In this document: positions 17,439-26,288 of the stretch, piece by piece | Layout of the letters: each line of letters opens with the position of its first letter | Numbering within the stretch: position 1 is the first letter of the stretch | Source of the DNA: Collinsella sp. UBA6357 | GTDB lineage: Bacteria; Actinomycetota; Coriobacteriia; Coriobacteriales; Coriobacteriaceae | Direction of reading: 5' to 3' | DNA length: 64,000 nucleotides | Assembly (NCBI GenBank): GCA_002437815.1 | Contig: DJRP01000032.1 | Coordinates: forward strand, 40,949-104,948 | Position numbers and translations under genes: made by a program | Notes under the pieces: model-generated | What the model saw: the letters and a program-made list of their open reading frames with translations, nothing else | Databases searched by the model: none | Told to the model about the DNA's origin: nothing

Positions 17439-18881
17439 CTAGAGATCGAGCTCGTTCAGACGCAAGATGGCCACAATATAGATTTTGAGCGCCTGCTTTA
17501 AGAGCTCCTCGCTCGCGCACTCGTTGGGACCGTGCATCTGTCCGCCCCATGCGGGAAGCTCGCAGCCCGGCTCTTCGGGACCAAACGAAACAGCGCGATC
17601 AAAGTTGCGCGCATAGGTACCGCCGCCCATGGCGAACGGCTTTGCCTGCCTGCCCGTAAACTCGTTATAGGTATCGATGAGCGCTCGGACAGTTTGGTCA
17701 TCGGCGCTTACGCTGAACGGCTCCTTGGCATGATCGACGGCAAGCGTCACGCCGAAGCGACCCACGAGAGGTTCGAGCTGCGTCTCCATAGCCTCTGCCG
17801 ACGTGCTATCGGGGAAACGCACGTCGATCGTCTGCTCGATACGACCGTCGCGCACGCAGATGGTTCCGGCGTTGCAAGTAAGCGGCCCGAAGGCAGCGCT
17901 TTCGGCATCGATGCCCAGACCTCGCCCCGCGGTATCGGCATGGACAAAGGCCAGAAACTTGACGAACTCGTGCTCCTCAGGCGTGAGCAGGCGCGCATCT
18001 CGGGCGGCAAAACTGTCCTCGGCCTCGCGAAGATAATCTATCACCAGTCCGATCGCATTGATCGTGCCCTCGGGCATCGAAGCATGGCCGCCGATACCGC
18101 GAGCGAAGATCCGCGCATGCCCGTTCTCGGTTTCCGAGATGTCGATGCGATCGCCGTGCTCGATTGGGGACGGGAGTTCAGACGGATCGATATCGAGCAC
18201 GCAGATCGACTGCGAGGGAATCGCATTGGTCGCCTCGGCGCCGCTCCACGAAAGAATGCGGCCGCCATCGATCTTTTTGCTATAAAAAGTGGCTCCAAGC
18301 TGACCCTTCTCCGCATTGCAAACCGGGAACTCGGCATCGGGCGTAAAAAGGAATGCCGGCTGCGCATGCCCCTCAAGATAGTGATGGATATCGCTCATAC
18401 CGACCTCTTCATCGCACCCCAGCAGTGCGCGAAAAGCGTATCGCGGCGTGATACCGCGCTTGATCAGGTACGCGCCGGCGTAGAGCGACAACACGGCCGG
18501 ACCCTTATCGTCGATGACGCCGCGTCCAAGCAGCCAGCCGTCGCGGCGCTCCATCTTAAACGGGTCGGTGCTCCAACCGGGACCCGCCGGCACCACATCG
18601 ACATGGCAGATGGTTGCAAGCTGCTGGGCTTCCTCGCCGGGAATATCGCACATGCCAACGTAGCCCTCGTCATCGCTTGTTCGGTAACCGAGCTTTTGGG
18701 CGATTCCAAGCGCGCAATCGAGGGCTTCGCGAACCGGTCGGCCAAACGGCGCACCCGGCTCAGCCGGCTGCGCATTCGCTATGGAAGCATGGCTCACCAG
18801 AGTATCGATGTCGGCGATAACGTCCTCCCAGACCTCGTCAACATAAGACGCGACGTCGCGCTCGAGCTGCTCTTGATCCAT
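17439..18881 (-). CDS. pepV: M20-family dipeptidase (PepV/Sapep type)
   Basis: 480 residues. It hydrolyses dipeptides using two zinc ions. Metal and catalytic motifs are CHVDVVPAG near 93 (His ligand and Asp), GRGVIDDKGP near 118 and CDEEVGM near 158 (catalytic Glu and ligand Glu); the large lid domain follows. The C-terminal AMGGGTYARNF and the His in GQMHGPNE complete the site. The start follows GGAGG. It is cytoplasmic, as no signal peptide is seen. It appears monocistronic. Confidence 0.88.
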   Translation of the reverse strand: MDQEQLERDVASYVDEVWEDVIADIDTLVSHASIANAQPAEPGAPFGRPVREALDCALGIAQKLGYRTSDDEGYVGMCDIPGEEAQQLATICHVDVVPAGPGWSTDPFKMERRDGWLLGRGVIDDKGPAVLSLYAGAYLIKRGITPRYAFRALLGCDEEVGMSDIHHYLEGHAQPAFLFTPDAEFPVCNAEKGQLGATFYSKKIDGGRILSWSGAEATNAIPSQSICVLDIDPSELPSPIEHGDRIDISETENGHARIFARGIGGHASMPEGTINAIGLVIDYLREAEDSFAARDARLLTPEEHEFVKFLAFVHADTAGRGLGIDAESAAFGPLTCNAGTICVRDGRIEQTIDVRFPDSTSAEAMETQLEPLVGRFGVTLAVDHAKEPFSVSADDQTVRALIDTYNEFTGRQAKPFAMGGGTYARNFDRAVSFGPEEPGCELPAWGGQMHGPNECASEELLKQALKIYIVAILRLNELDL

Positions 18882-18926
18882 ATGAAAACCTCCGTGTGAA
18901 ACGCGTGTGTTTTGCTTGCATCTATC

Positions 18927-19595
18927 TTAGCCGAGGCGAACACCAAAGGCGTCCGCAAGCTCCGCAACCGAATGCGCCACAGCATCCGCCCCGGCGGCCT
19001 CATGCTCACCGGGTTTGGCGGCTCCGCTATAGATTCCGACACAGGGCACGCCCAACGCATGCGCCCCCTCGATATCGTTATACCGGTCCCCCACCATCAC
19101 GGCCTCCTCGGCTCGCACACCCAGTGCCGCCAGCGCATCGCGCACCGAGTCGGCCTTGGTCTCACGGCCCTGAGACGGGCACATGCCAACAACCGCCTCA
19201 AACTGTTCGAGGCCCAGCTCATGAACCATCTCGACGCACTTTCCCTCCAGACGCGAGGTGGCCACTGCTAACCGGCGCCCTTGTGCGACAAGTGCATCTA
19301 GCAGCTCGGAGATGCCAGGGAAAACCGGATAATCCTCAGGTCCCAGCTCCTCAAAGAACGACCGGTATTCATCGGCCACAACTTGGGACTCCGCGGCCGA
19401 AAAGTCGTAGAAATCATGGAAGCTCTTCCATAGCGGCGGTCCGATCATACGTCGCAGATCACCCATCTGGGCCTCGGAATAGCCACGGGTCGCAAGGGTT
19501 TTGCGCGTCGATGTCATCACGGCACGCCCTGTGTCGGCGACGGTACCGTCGAAGTCGAACAGCACCACCGGCCGATCGAAAATCGAATCTGTCAT
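18927..19595 (-). CDS. HAD-family hydrolase, phosphoglycolate phosphatase-like
   Basis: 222 residues with the motif order of Gph-type HAD enzymes: LFDFDGTVADT at 12-22, an a-helical cap (IGPPLWKSFHDFYDF), AVATSRLEGK as motif II/III and VMVGDRYNDIEGA near 170. It probably removes phosphate from a small metabolite; the exact substrate is not evident. The ATG at 19595 gives a standard N-terminus; the frame is open 93 bases further but has no homology there. Confidence 0.82.
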   Translation of the reverse strand: MTDSIFDRPVVLFDFDGTVADTGRAVMTSTRKTLATRGYSEAQMGDLRRMIGPPLWKSFHDFYDFSAAESQVVADEYRSFFEELGPEDYPVFPGISELLDALVAQGRRLAVATSRLEGKCVEMVHELGLEQFEAVVGMCPSQGRETKADSVRDALAALGVRAEEAVMVGDRYNDIEGAHALGVPCVGIYSGAAKPGEHEAAGADAVAHSVAELADAFGVRLG

Positions 19596-19860
19596 AACAA
19601 ACAAGCCTTTCCCCAGTACATCTTGCCGAACAACGGTACCACGGCGGCCGATCGCACACGTATGCGAAGGAACAATCGCGCACGGCATTGCAAAAACCAG
19701 AGAAGCGCGAGGGTTGTTAAAGAATTCCCTAGTACATCCACATCCGTTATAGCAATGTTACTTATTCAACATTTCTTACCGAATTTGTTGCGTAACTAGC
19801 CTATACTCGACGCACTTTGCTTGAAACCGTGATCTTCCCGTACAGAAAGGGGCAAGCATC

Positions 19861-20721
19861 ATGTCCTACGCCATCATCACCGACAGCACATCCGATATCA
19901 CGCCGGCACGAGCCAAAGAGCTTGGAATCTATGTCATCCCGCTGCATGTAATCATAGAAGGCGAAGATGTGCTCGATCAGGTTGAAATCACGGCACAAGA
20001 ATATTTAGGTCGCATGGCCGCATCGAGCACCTTGCCCCACACCTCGCAGCCGAGTGCCGGCGAGTTCAAACAACTCTTTGACCGGGTGGAAGCCGACGGT
20101 TACGACGGCGCGATCTTCATCTCGCTGTGCAGCGAGTGGTCCGCCTGTTACGGCAATGCCTGTCAGGTCGCGTCCGAACATCCGCTTGACATCCGTTGCA
20201 TCGATTCGCGAACCGGCTCAGGGGCCGAGGGACTCCTGGTCGAAAACGCCGTAGCGCTTCGTGCCGCCGGTCGCACGATCGACGAAGTTGAGCACGAGGT
20301 GTGTGAGACCATCCCGCTGACCCACATTTTGCTCATTCCCCGCACGCTTGAGAATCTGGTCAAAAACGGCCGCGCGCCCAAACTGGCGGGCCACCTCACC
20401 CAGATGCTCAATATCCGTCTTGCCGTTTCGCCCGAGTGGCAGAGCGGCGAGATCAAGTTGATCAAAAAGGGACGCGGCACCAAGCGCATCGTCGCCAACG
20501 TCATGGCCGACTGCATCGCTTACCTGCAGGAACATCCCGGTGCCAACGTGCGCATCCTTGACACCGGCGCGGATACCGCCGAGGAAAAGCAGCTTGTCAG
20601 GCAGGCACTTGAGGGCCTCGACTACACCCCGGCCGGCACTGGCAGCATCGGCTGCACCATCGCCACGCACGTGGGCACCGGAACGATCGGTATTTGCTAC
20701 TGCGTCAAACCGCGCGTCTAA
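19861..20721 (+). CDS. DegV-family fatty-acid-binding protein (1)
   Basis: 286 residues. The family binds a fatty acid and, as FakB, presents it to the kinase FakA for phosphorylation. It starts with the family motif IITDSTSDI, has the TSQPSAGEF loop near 60, and the C-terminal half contains KKGRGTKRIV. The start follows AAAGGGG. It is convergent with the LOG gene, with 45 bases between. A second, different DegV protein is at 33.8-34.7 kb; no FakA is in the window. Confidence 0.9.
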   Translation: MSYAIITDSTSDITPARAKELGIYVIPLHVIIEGEDVLDQVEITAQEYLGRMAASSTLPHTSQPSAGEFKQLFDRVEADGYDGAIFISLCSEWSACYGNACQVASEHPLDIRCIDSRTGSGAEGLLVENAVALRAAGRTIDEVEHEVCETIPLTHILLIPRTLENLVKNGRAPKLAGHLTQMLNIRLAVSPEWQSGEIKLIKKGRGTKRIVANVMADCIAYLQEHPGANVRILDTGADTAEEKQLVRQALEGLDYTPAGTGSIGCTIATHVGTGTIGICYCVKPRV

Positions 20722-20766
20722 TCACCCGGCCGGACACACCATAGCTGGCTTATCATGTGGCCCTCG

Positions 20767-21552
20767 CTACTCCAGACCACCGAGGGCCACGCTGACAGCG
20801 TCGTCGATATCGTCGGTGATGTGGACGAGCTTCGGGTCAAGCGGACTGATCATTCCCGCCTGCATCACCGGGCCGTTAAGCCAGTCGAAGAGCCCCTGCC
20901 AGTAGTCGCGACCAACCAGCACGAGCGGCATACGCTTGACCTTATGCGTCTGCACCAGTGTGAGGACCTCGAACATCTCGTCAAGCGTGCCGAAGCCGCC
21001 GGGAAACACGATCGCACCCGAGCTGTATTTGACGAACATCGTTTTGCGGACAAAGAAGTAGCGAAAGTCCATGCCCAGGTTCACGTACTTGTTAAGGCCT
21101 TGCTCGTGAGGGAGTTCGATTCCCAGCCCCACGCTCTTGCCGTTAGCGCTCGCCGCTCCCCTGTTGGCAGCTTCCATGATGCCCGGGCCGCCGCCCGTGA
21201 TCACGGCGACGCCATGTTGAGCGATCTTTTTTCCGACAAGCCGTGCGGACTTGTACATAGGGTCGGTGCGCGGCGTACGGGCGCTACCGAAAATGGTCAC
21301 AGCGGGCCCCAACTCGGCAAGGGCACCAAAACCATCAACGAACTCCGCCTGGATACGCAGTACGCGCCACGGATCGGTATGCAGCCAATCGGTCGAGTCC
21401 TCGGGTGCAAGCAGGTTGGCGTACGTGTTGTCCTTGGGGATCATGGGACCGCGCATGACCACGGGTCCGCGCCGGTAGGTCTCGTGGTAAGGACTCTCGG
21501 ACTCAGAACCTTCAGACGCGACATTTTGACCAGCTGTTATCTTTTTAATCAT
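20767..21552 (-). CDS. LOG-family protein (TIGR00730-type)
   Basis: 261 residues. It carries GGGPGIMEAANRGA near 130 and PGGFGTLDEMFE near 200, the nucleotide-binding motifs of the LOG (lonely guy)/lysine decarboxylase-like family. Members cleave nucleoside monophosphates to free the base; cytokinin production is known in plants, but the bacterial role is often nucleotide metabolism. An N-terminal 60-residue extension precedes the domain. The start follows GATAGGAG. Confidence 0.85.
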   Translation of the reverse strand: MIKKITAGQNVASEGSESESPYHETYRRGPVVMRGPMIPKDNTYANLLAPEDSTDWLHTDPWRVLRIQAEFVDGFGALAELGPAVTIFGSARTPRTDPMYKSARLVGKKIAQHGVAVITGGGPGIMEAANRGAASANGKSVGLGIELPHEQGLNKYVNLGMDFRYFFVRKTMFVKYSSGAIVFPGGFGTLDEMFEVLTLVQTHKVKRMPLVLVGRDYWQGLFDWLNGPVMQAGMISPLDPKLVHITDDIDDAVSVALGGLE

Positions 21553-21726
21553 GGATACTCCTATCAAAAAAACAAGGGCGGAGCGGCGGCCAAAGACCAC
21601 GCGCAACCCGCCCATCAACATCCAGGACAGATAGTACCCACGACTCGTAAGACCTATGTCAAGCTCCGGTCAACGGTAGATATCACACCGTAAAGCGCAC
21701 GAATAGACAAGCGCCACTCGATGGCT

Positions 21727-22866
21727 TTAGTAATCGGCAGCCGCAGGACTGTTCATCCAGTCATTCACAAAGGCCCCATAACGGCCTTCGATGATAGCCT
21801 GACGAGCACGCTTCATAAGGTCGAGCAGATAGTAGATGTTATGCATCGAAAGCAGAATGCCGCCAAGCATCTCCTTCTGCGTGACCATATGCCGGATGAG
21901 AGCACGACTGTAGCCACCGGTGCACACCGGACAGGTGCATTTGGAATCGACGGGACCATCGTCGTGAGCAAACCGCGCATTACGGAAGTTAAGACGGCCC
22001 TCACTCGAAAACGCCGTACCCATGCGACCCGTACGCGTGGGCAGCACGCAGTCGAACATGTCGATACCCACCGATACGCCGCGCACGAGCGTGGTGGGAT
22101 TGCCAACGCCCATAAGGTAGCGCGGCTTGTGTTTGGGCATGTACTCGCTTGCGAGCGGCGCCAGCGTCTCGAACATCGTCTCGTGGTCCTCGCCCACCGA
22201 GTAACCGCCGATTCCGTATCCGGGAAAATCACCGCACTCCTCAAGGTGGCGCAGCGAGCGCAGACGAAGGTCCAGATGCATGCCGCCCTGAACGATACCG
22301 AAAAGCGCCTGATCGTCGCGGGTATGCGCCTTATAGCAGCGCTCCGCCCACATGCTCGACAGCTCCACGGCACGCTCGACGAATTGGCGCGTAGCGGGGT
22401 ATCCCGGGCACTGGTCGAGCTGCATGCAGATGTCTGATCCGAGCTTCATGGCAATCTGCATGTTGTCCTCGGGCGTCCAGAAAACGTGGCGACCGTCGTA
22501 ATCGTTGACGATGAAGCGCACGCCCTCGTCCGACAGCTTGACGGCATCGTTGTGACTGAAGACCTGAAATCCGCCCGAGTCGGTGAGAATGGGGCCGTGC
22601 CAGTTCATGAACTTATGAAGACCGCCAAGCTCGGCGATGGTATCCTCGCCCGGACGCATGGACAGGTGATACGTATTGGCAAGGACGATCTGGGCGCCGA
22701 GTGCCTTAACGGTCTCGGTGGGAATACCTTTGACGTTTGCCTTGGTGCCAACGGGCATGAAGATCGGGGTTTCGATATCGCCATGCGGGGTATGCAGCAC
22801 GCCGGCACGGGCGTGCGTGGTGGGGTCCTCAGCAATCAGGTCGAATTTGAACAGGGATTGGTCCAT
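21727..22866 (-). CDS. tgt: Queuine tRNA-ribosyltransferase (tRNA-guanine transglycosylase)
   Basis: 379 residues. It exchanges guanine 34 of tRNAs for Asp, Asn, His and Tyr for preQ1. The base-recognition segment DSGGFQVFS is near 97, the nucleophile Asp lies in GIDMFDCVLPTRTGRMG near 275, and the zinc site is CTCPVC followed by a later Cys-free stretch and His (IRHM). The start follows ATAGGAG. Together with queA and queH 4-6 kb away it supplies the tRNA-level queuosine steps. No preQ1-making genes are seen here. Confidence 0.96.
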   Translation of the reverse strand: MDQSLFKFDLIAEDPTTHARAGVLHTPHGDIETPIFMPVGTKANVKGIPTETVKALGAQIVLANTYHLSMRPGEDTIAELGGLHKFMNWHGPILTDSGGFQVFSHNDAVKLSDEGVRFIVNDYDGRHVFWTPEDNMQIAMKLGSDICMQLDQCPGYPATRQFVERAVELSSMWAERCYKAHTRDDQALFGIVQGGMHLDLRLRSLRHLEECGDFPGYGIGGYSVGEDHETMFETLAPLASEYMPKHKPRYLMGVGNPTTLVRGVSVGIDMFDCVLPTRTGRMGTAFSSEGRLNFRNARFAHDDGPVDSKCTCPVCTGGYSRALIRHMVTQKEMLGGILLSMHNIYYLLDLMKRARQAIIEGRYGAFVNDWMNSPAAADY

Positions 22867-23001
22867 GGGCGAAGCTCCTATGGGTATCGGTCAAAACGTT
22901 GAACGGAGACCATTATAGGGGCGGCCCTGGCGTCACCGATGCCGTTCCACCAAACGGGCACGCTCCTTCATGCCAGCACACGTAGATCCAAGAAACAGAA
23001 T

Positions 23002-23213
23002 GGTTAATTTTCACAGATATGAGTCGGACATTTTTAATGTACCCCACCGATTCCTGTCAAAACCCATGCGGTAGATCCCTGTCGGTTCTAATAGTTAGAG
23101 TCGCTGCTCATTTAGATACACATTATCAATACTGAATCTTGATAATAGGTGCCAAGCAAGCTGGGTAGACGCAAGAACTAGCCCGTGTTGACTCATATCT
23201 GTCAAAATTAGCC
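23002..23213. repeat. 212-bp inverted-repeat element A
   Basis: Left arm 23002-23025 (GGTTAATTTTCACAGATATG...) pairs with right arm 23190-23213 with 22 of 24 positions matching. A similar element of 211 bp with the same arm sequence lies at 39252-39462. Both continue after the left arm with CATTTTTA and then GTACCC or similar, and both have a G/C-rich stretch just before the right arm. No ORF is inside. It fills most of the gene-free stretch 22867-23362; the rest is AT-rich DNA and a terminator at 23263. Confidence 0.75.
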
Positions 23214-23262
23214 AAATCGTAAAACGTTATAAATTTACCAGCATCGAAATAGCGCCAATAAA

Positions 23263-23290
23263 ACGGGGTCCGGATCATTCCGAACCCCGT
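23263..23290. terminator. Terminator at the 3' end of the SDR gene
   Basis: ACGGGGTCCGG and its near-complement CCGAACCCCGT form a stem with an ATCATT loop. On the minus strand it is followed by TTTATTGGCG, fitting the end of the SDR transcript. The repeat element at 39.3 kb is followed by a terminator at the same relative place. Confidence 0.65.
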
Positions 23291-23362
23291 AAAAGCCATC
23301 TCAAGCCGGTGATGGACAGAAGCCAAACCAATCCACCGTGCAAGAAGCGTAAAAATCAAAAG

Positions 23363-24163
23363 CTAAGGACGCTGTCCCATGCCGCCCTCGAGCGTCACGG
23401 TCTCGCCATTCATATACTTGAAATCGGGGCCGCAGAGCTGAACCACCACACGACCGATTTCCTTCTCAACATCGCCGTAATGGCCCGCCGGCGGCATGTG
23501 AACGTTAGCCTTGAAAGCCTCGGGATAGGCGTCCTGGAAGTTCTCGAGCGCAGCCGTCCAGGCAAGCGGGCACACGATGTTGACGTTGATGCCGTCCTTG
23601 CCCCACTCGTTGGCGGCCACTCGCGTCAGGCCGCGAATACCCTCCTTGGCCGCAGCATAGCTGCACTGACCGTAGTTGCCAAAAAGGCCGGCGCCCGAAG
23701 CGAAGTTCACCACGGAGCCCTTGGTTTCCTTCAGATACGGATAGGCTTTCTGCATGTACAGGTAGGTGGCGTACAAGCCAGAATAGATCGCCAGGTTAAA
23801 CTGGTCCATGGTGTGATCGGCAATGGTGACACCCGAGGCGGAAGCCTGCGCGTTATTGACGACGGCATCGATGCGTCCGAACTCGGCGACCGCCTTGTCG
23901 ATAACGTTTTGGACAACGGCCTCGTTATCCTGACCGGCCGAAACGTCAGCCTGAACAGGAAGGACCTTGATACCGTAATCGGCCTCGAGGGACTCCTTGG
24001 CAGCCTCGAGCTTAGCCACGTTGCGGCCGGTGATAACGAGGTTCGCACCCTCCTTGGCAAAGGCGATATCGATTCCGTATCCAATGGAACCCGCAGAACC
24101 GTCCTTGAGGGTGGCCTTGCCGCCACCGGTGACGATTACGGTTTTACCGGTAAAAAGACCCAT
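23363..24163 (-). CDS. Short-chain dehydrogenase/reductase
   Basis: 266 residues of the SDR fold. The cofactor motif is TGGGKATLKDGSAGSIGYG, an expanded T-G-x3-G-x-G glycine loop with an insertion, near 11-30. The catalytic Ser is in NFASGAG near 150 and the Y-x3-K pair in SYAAAKEG near 163. The C-terminal part (NGETVTLEGGMG) is usual for the family. It probably oxidises or reduces a small alcohol or ketone; related gut enzymes act on steroids or fatty acids, but nothing here fixes the substrate. The start follows AGAAGGG. Confidence 0.82.
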   Translation of the reverse strand: MGLFTGKTVIVTGGGKATLKDGSAGSIGYGIDIAFAKEGANLVITGRNVAKLEAAKESLEADYGIKVLPVQADVSAGQDNEAVVQNVIDKAVAEFGRIDAVVNNAQASASGVTIADHTMDQFNLAIYSGLYATYLYMQKAYPYLKETKGSVVNFASGAGLFGNYGQCSYAAAKEGIRGLTRVAANEWGKDGINVNIVCPLAWTAALENFQDAYPEAFKANVHMPPAGHYGDVEKEIGRVVVQLCGPDFKYMNGETVTLEGGMGQRP

Positions 24164-24468
24164 GGGAAATCCCTTCTCTTGGTGCGGCGGACATACCGTC
24201 GACTGCGCGCCGCCCATATGGACGCGCCAAAAGCTGATACGCAACGTTAACCGACCTCGAGTAATTGAAAAGGACGGACCGGACGAACGGCAACACGTCA
24301 TCGGCGAGGGGCATGTCAAGCGTCAAAGATTTGGACGTAAAGGAAAGGAACCACTGCAAATCGGCACCCCGCGAGGGCGAACACGTTTTGAAACTTTCTG
24401 GTTTAGCCGCCACAGCCCAATCGAGACTTTATCATTGAAAAGCTAGACAAGAAGAGGAGCGCATCAAT
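24164..24468. other. Gene-free stretch between divergent genes
   Basis: About 300 bases between the SDR gene and the coiled-coil protein gene. It must hold both promoters, but no convincing -35/-10 pair, repeat or RNA structure was recognised. Confidence 0.5.
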
Positions 24469-26178
24469 ATGACTGAAGAGCTGGATCCCCAGACTCAACA
24501 ACCGCATACCGATACTCCTATCGAGGAAGATAAAGAAACCGCAAACGAGCAATCGGAACCCGATGCGGCGCAGCCGGACCAAGCGACTGATGCTGGGCAA
24601 CAATCGGACGCGCCGGCAAAAGAAGCAACAGAAAAAGAGGTAGAAGACGCCATCGACACACCGGTTGAGGTGAGCTCGGAGGCGGAGCTCGATGCCTATA
24701 TGGACTCCATGATGGACGCCGTCGAAGCCATGAAGGAAACCGCCGAGCCCACGACCGCCGATGATGCGGAGGACGTCGAAGCCGCCTCGTCCTTTGTTCC
24801 GGGCGAGACGCCCGTCGCCGACCCCGGAACCACGATGCCGTCGTTCTTGCAGCTCGAGCACCCCACCATCGGCAGCGATGCAGTGGAGCCCCATACGGCG
24901 GGTTTCAGCGTCATCGAGGGCGGTACGGGCTCCTTTGAAACCCCTGCCGCCACAACGCCTGCAGAGCCCAAAGAAACCGAGCAGCAAACAGCGCACGCGC
25001 GTGACCTTGGATCCGCCGTAGCGGGTACTGCCAACGCCGTAGGCACGTTCATTGCCCAAGGGGCCTCGGCCATGCGAGAGATGAACGCCGCCAAGAAGGC
25101 GCTCGCAGACGCCCGAAGCCATCTCGAGCAGCTCGATCGACGGATCGCCGATCAGGCCGAAGAGCTCGAAACCCGACAGGATATCGCCGCCCGGTACGAG
25201 CAGATCGTGAGCGAGCAAAAGTCGGCGATCGCCACGGCCCAGAAGAACGCGGCCGCCGCCGAGATCAGCCGCGATGCCCATAAGGAAAAGGCAGAAGAGC
25301 TGAAAACCCAGCTTGCCCAAATCAAAGAGGAGGATGCCCAGACCGAGCGTCGCCTCAAGGCGGCCGTCGATGCCGTCGAGGCGCGCGAGTCCTCCTCCCG
25401 CGAGGCCGGGAACCGTCTGACCCGCCGACTCGAAGATGCAAAACGTATCCGTGACAAAGTGCAGGCAGAGCGCGATGCCGGCGTAGCAGCCGCCCAGAAC
25501 ACCATCACGGCAACACAGGCCCAACTCGAGACACTGCGCAAAGAGTATGCCGAGCTCCAGCGCAATCCATCGGCCAACCCCGCCAACTACACCGTGCGCA
25601 CCAACGAGCTTTCCGCCAAAATCTCCGACACTGCCGATGCGCTGCGCAAGGCCGAGGAGGACCTGCCCTCAGTGACGGCCGATCTTGAGCACTCGCTGGC
25701 CGCCGCCGAAGAGGCTGTCAAGCAGGCGCAGGCACCCATCGCCGACGCCAAGAAAGCGCATGCGGCCGTTACGACCGAGGCCGACGCCGCCCGCGATGAG
25801 CTTCAGAGTGCCAAGGCGGCGGCAGCCGAGCGGCAGCGCGAGCTGCGCGAGAAAATCACCGCGCAGGAGAAGGCACGTCGCGAGCAGGAGCAAAGCATCG
25901 TCGATGCCCAAGCCGACGCCGCGCACGCACAGACTTTGATCGACCAAGCGACCGAAGTGCACGAGCATCCCGAGATCACCGTCGCCCTTCAGGGATCCCT
26001 CGACCGTGACCGTTCGGAGCGCACCGATGCCGAGAGCGAGATCGCAAACCTCGAGGCGGCCGAACAGACCGTGCGCGAGCGCACCCGCGACTCACGCGTA
26101 AAGTTCACCGGCGCCATTGTGATCGCACTTGTCGCCATTGTGGTCCTGATCCTGCTCTGGCTGTTCCTGGCCCGCTAG
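24469..26178 (+). CDS. Long coiled-coil protein with C-terminal membrane anchor
   Basis: 569 residues, not recognised as a known family. Residues 1-185 are acidic and Pro/Thr/Glu-rich and probably disordered. Residues about 190-535 are Ala/Glu/Lys/Gln-rich heptads forming a long coiled coil with few breaks (a proline-containing one at NPSANPANYT near 367). Residues about 544-567 form one membrane helix (AIVIALVAIVVLILLWLFLA) followed only by R. With no signal peptide, it is probably tail-anchored with the coiled coil in the cytoplasm. The start follows AGGAG. A strong hairpin follows. A scaffold or cell-shape role is possible but not shown. Confidence 0.75.
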   Translation: MTEELDPQTQQPHTDTPIEEDKETANEQSEPDAAQPDQATDAGQQSDAPAKEATEKEVEDAIDTPVEVSSEAELDAYMDSMMDAVEAMKETAEPTTADDAEDVEAASSFVPGETPVADPGTTMPSFLQLEHPTIGSDAVEPHTAGFSVIEGGTGSFETPAATTPAEPKETEQQTAHARDLGSAVAGTANAVGTFIAQGASAMREMNAAKKALADARSHLEQLDRRIADQAEELETRQDIAARYEQIVSEQKSAIATAQKNAAAAEISRDAHKEKAEELKTQLAQIKEEDAQTERRLKAAVDAVEARESSSREAGNRLTRRLEDAKRIRDKVQAERDAGVAAAQNTITATQAQLETLRKEYAELQRNPSANPANYTVRTNELSAKISDTADALRKAEEDLPSVTADLEHSLAAAEEAVKQAQAPIADAKKAHAAVTTEADAARDELQSAKAAAAERQRELREKITAQEKARREQEQSIVDAQADAAHAQTLIDQATEVHEHPEITVALQGSLDRDRSERTDAESEIANLEAAEQTVRERTRDSRVKFTGAIVIALVAIVVLILLWLFLAR

Positions 26179-26210
26179 CGACCATCGAACGCCAAATCGC
26201 CCAAAAACAA

Positions 26211-26247
26211 AAAGCGCCTCCGCAGACAAAAACTGCGGAGGCGCTTT
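26211..26247. terminator. Bidirectional terminator between coiled-coil gene and queA
   Basis: A perfect 15-bp stem, AAAGCGCCTCCGCAG with loop ACAAAAA, lies between convergent genes with A- and T-tracts at its ends. Confidence 0.85.
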
Positions 26248-26288
26248 GCGCAATGAAAGATACGGCAGAAGCCACCGGCCTCTTCAGG

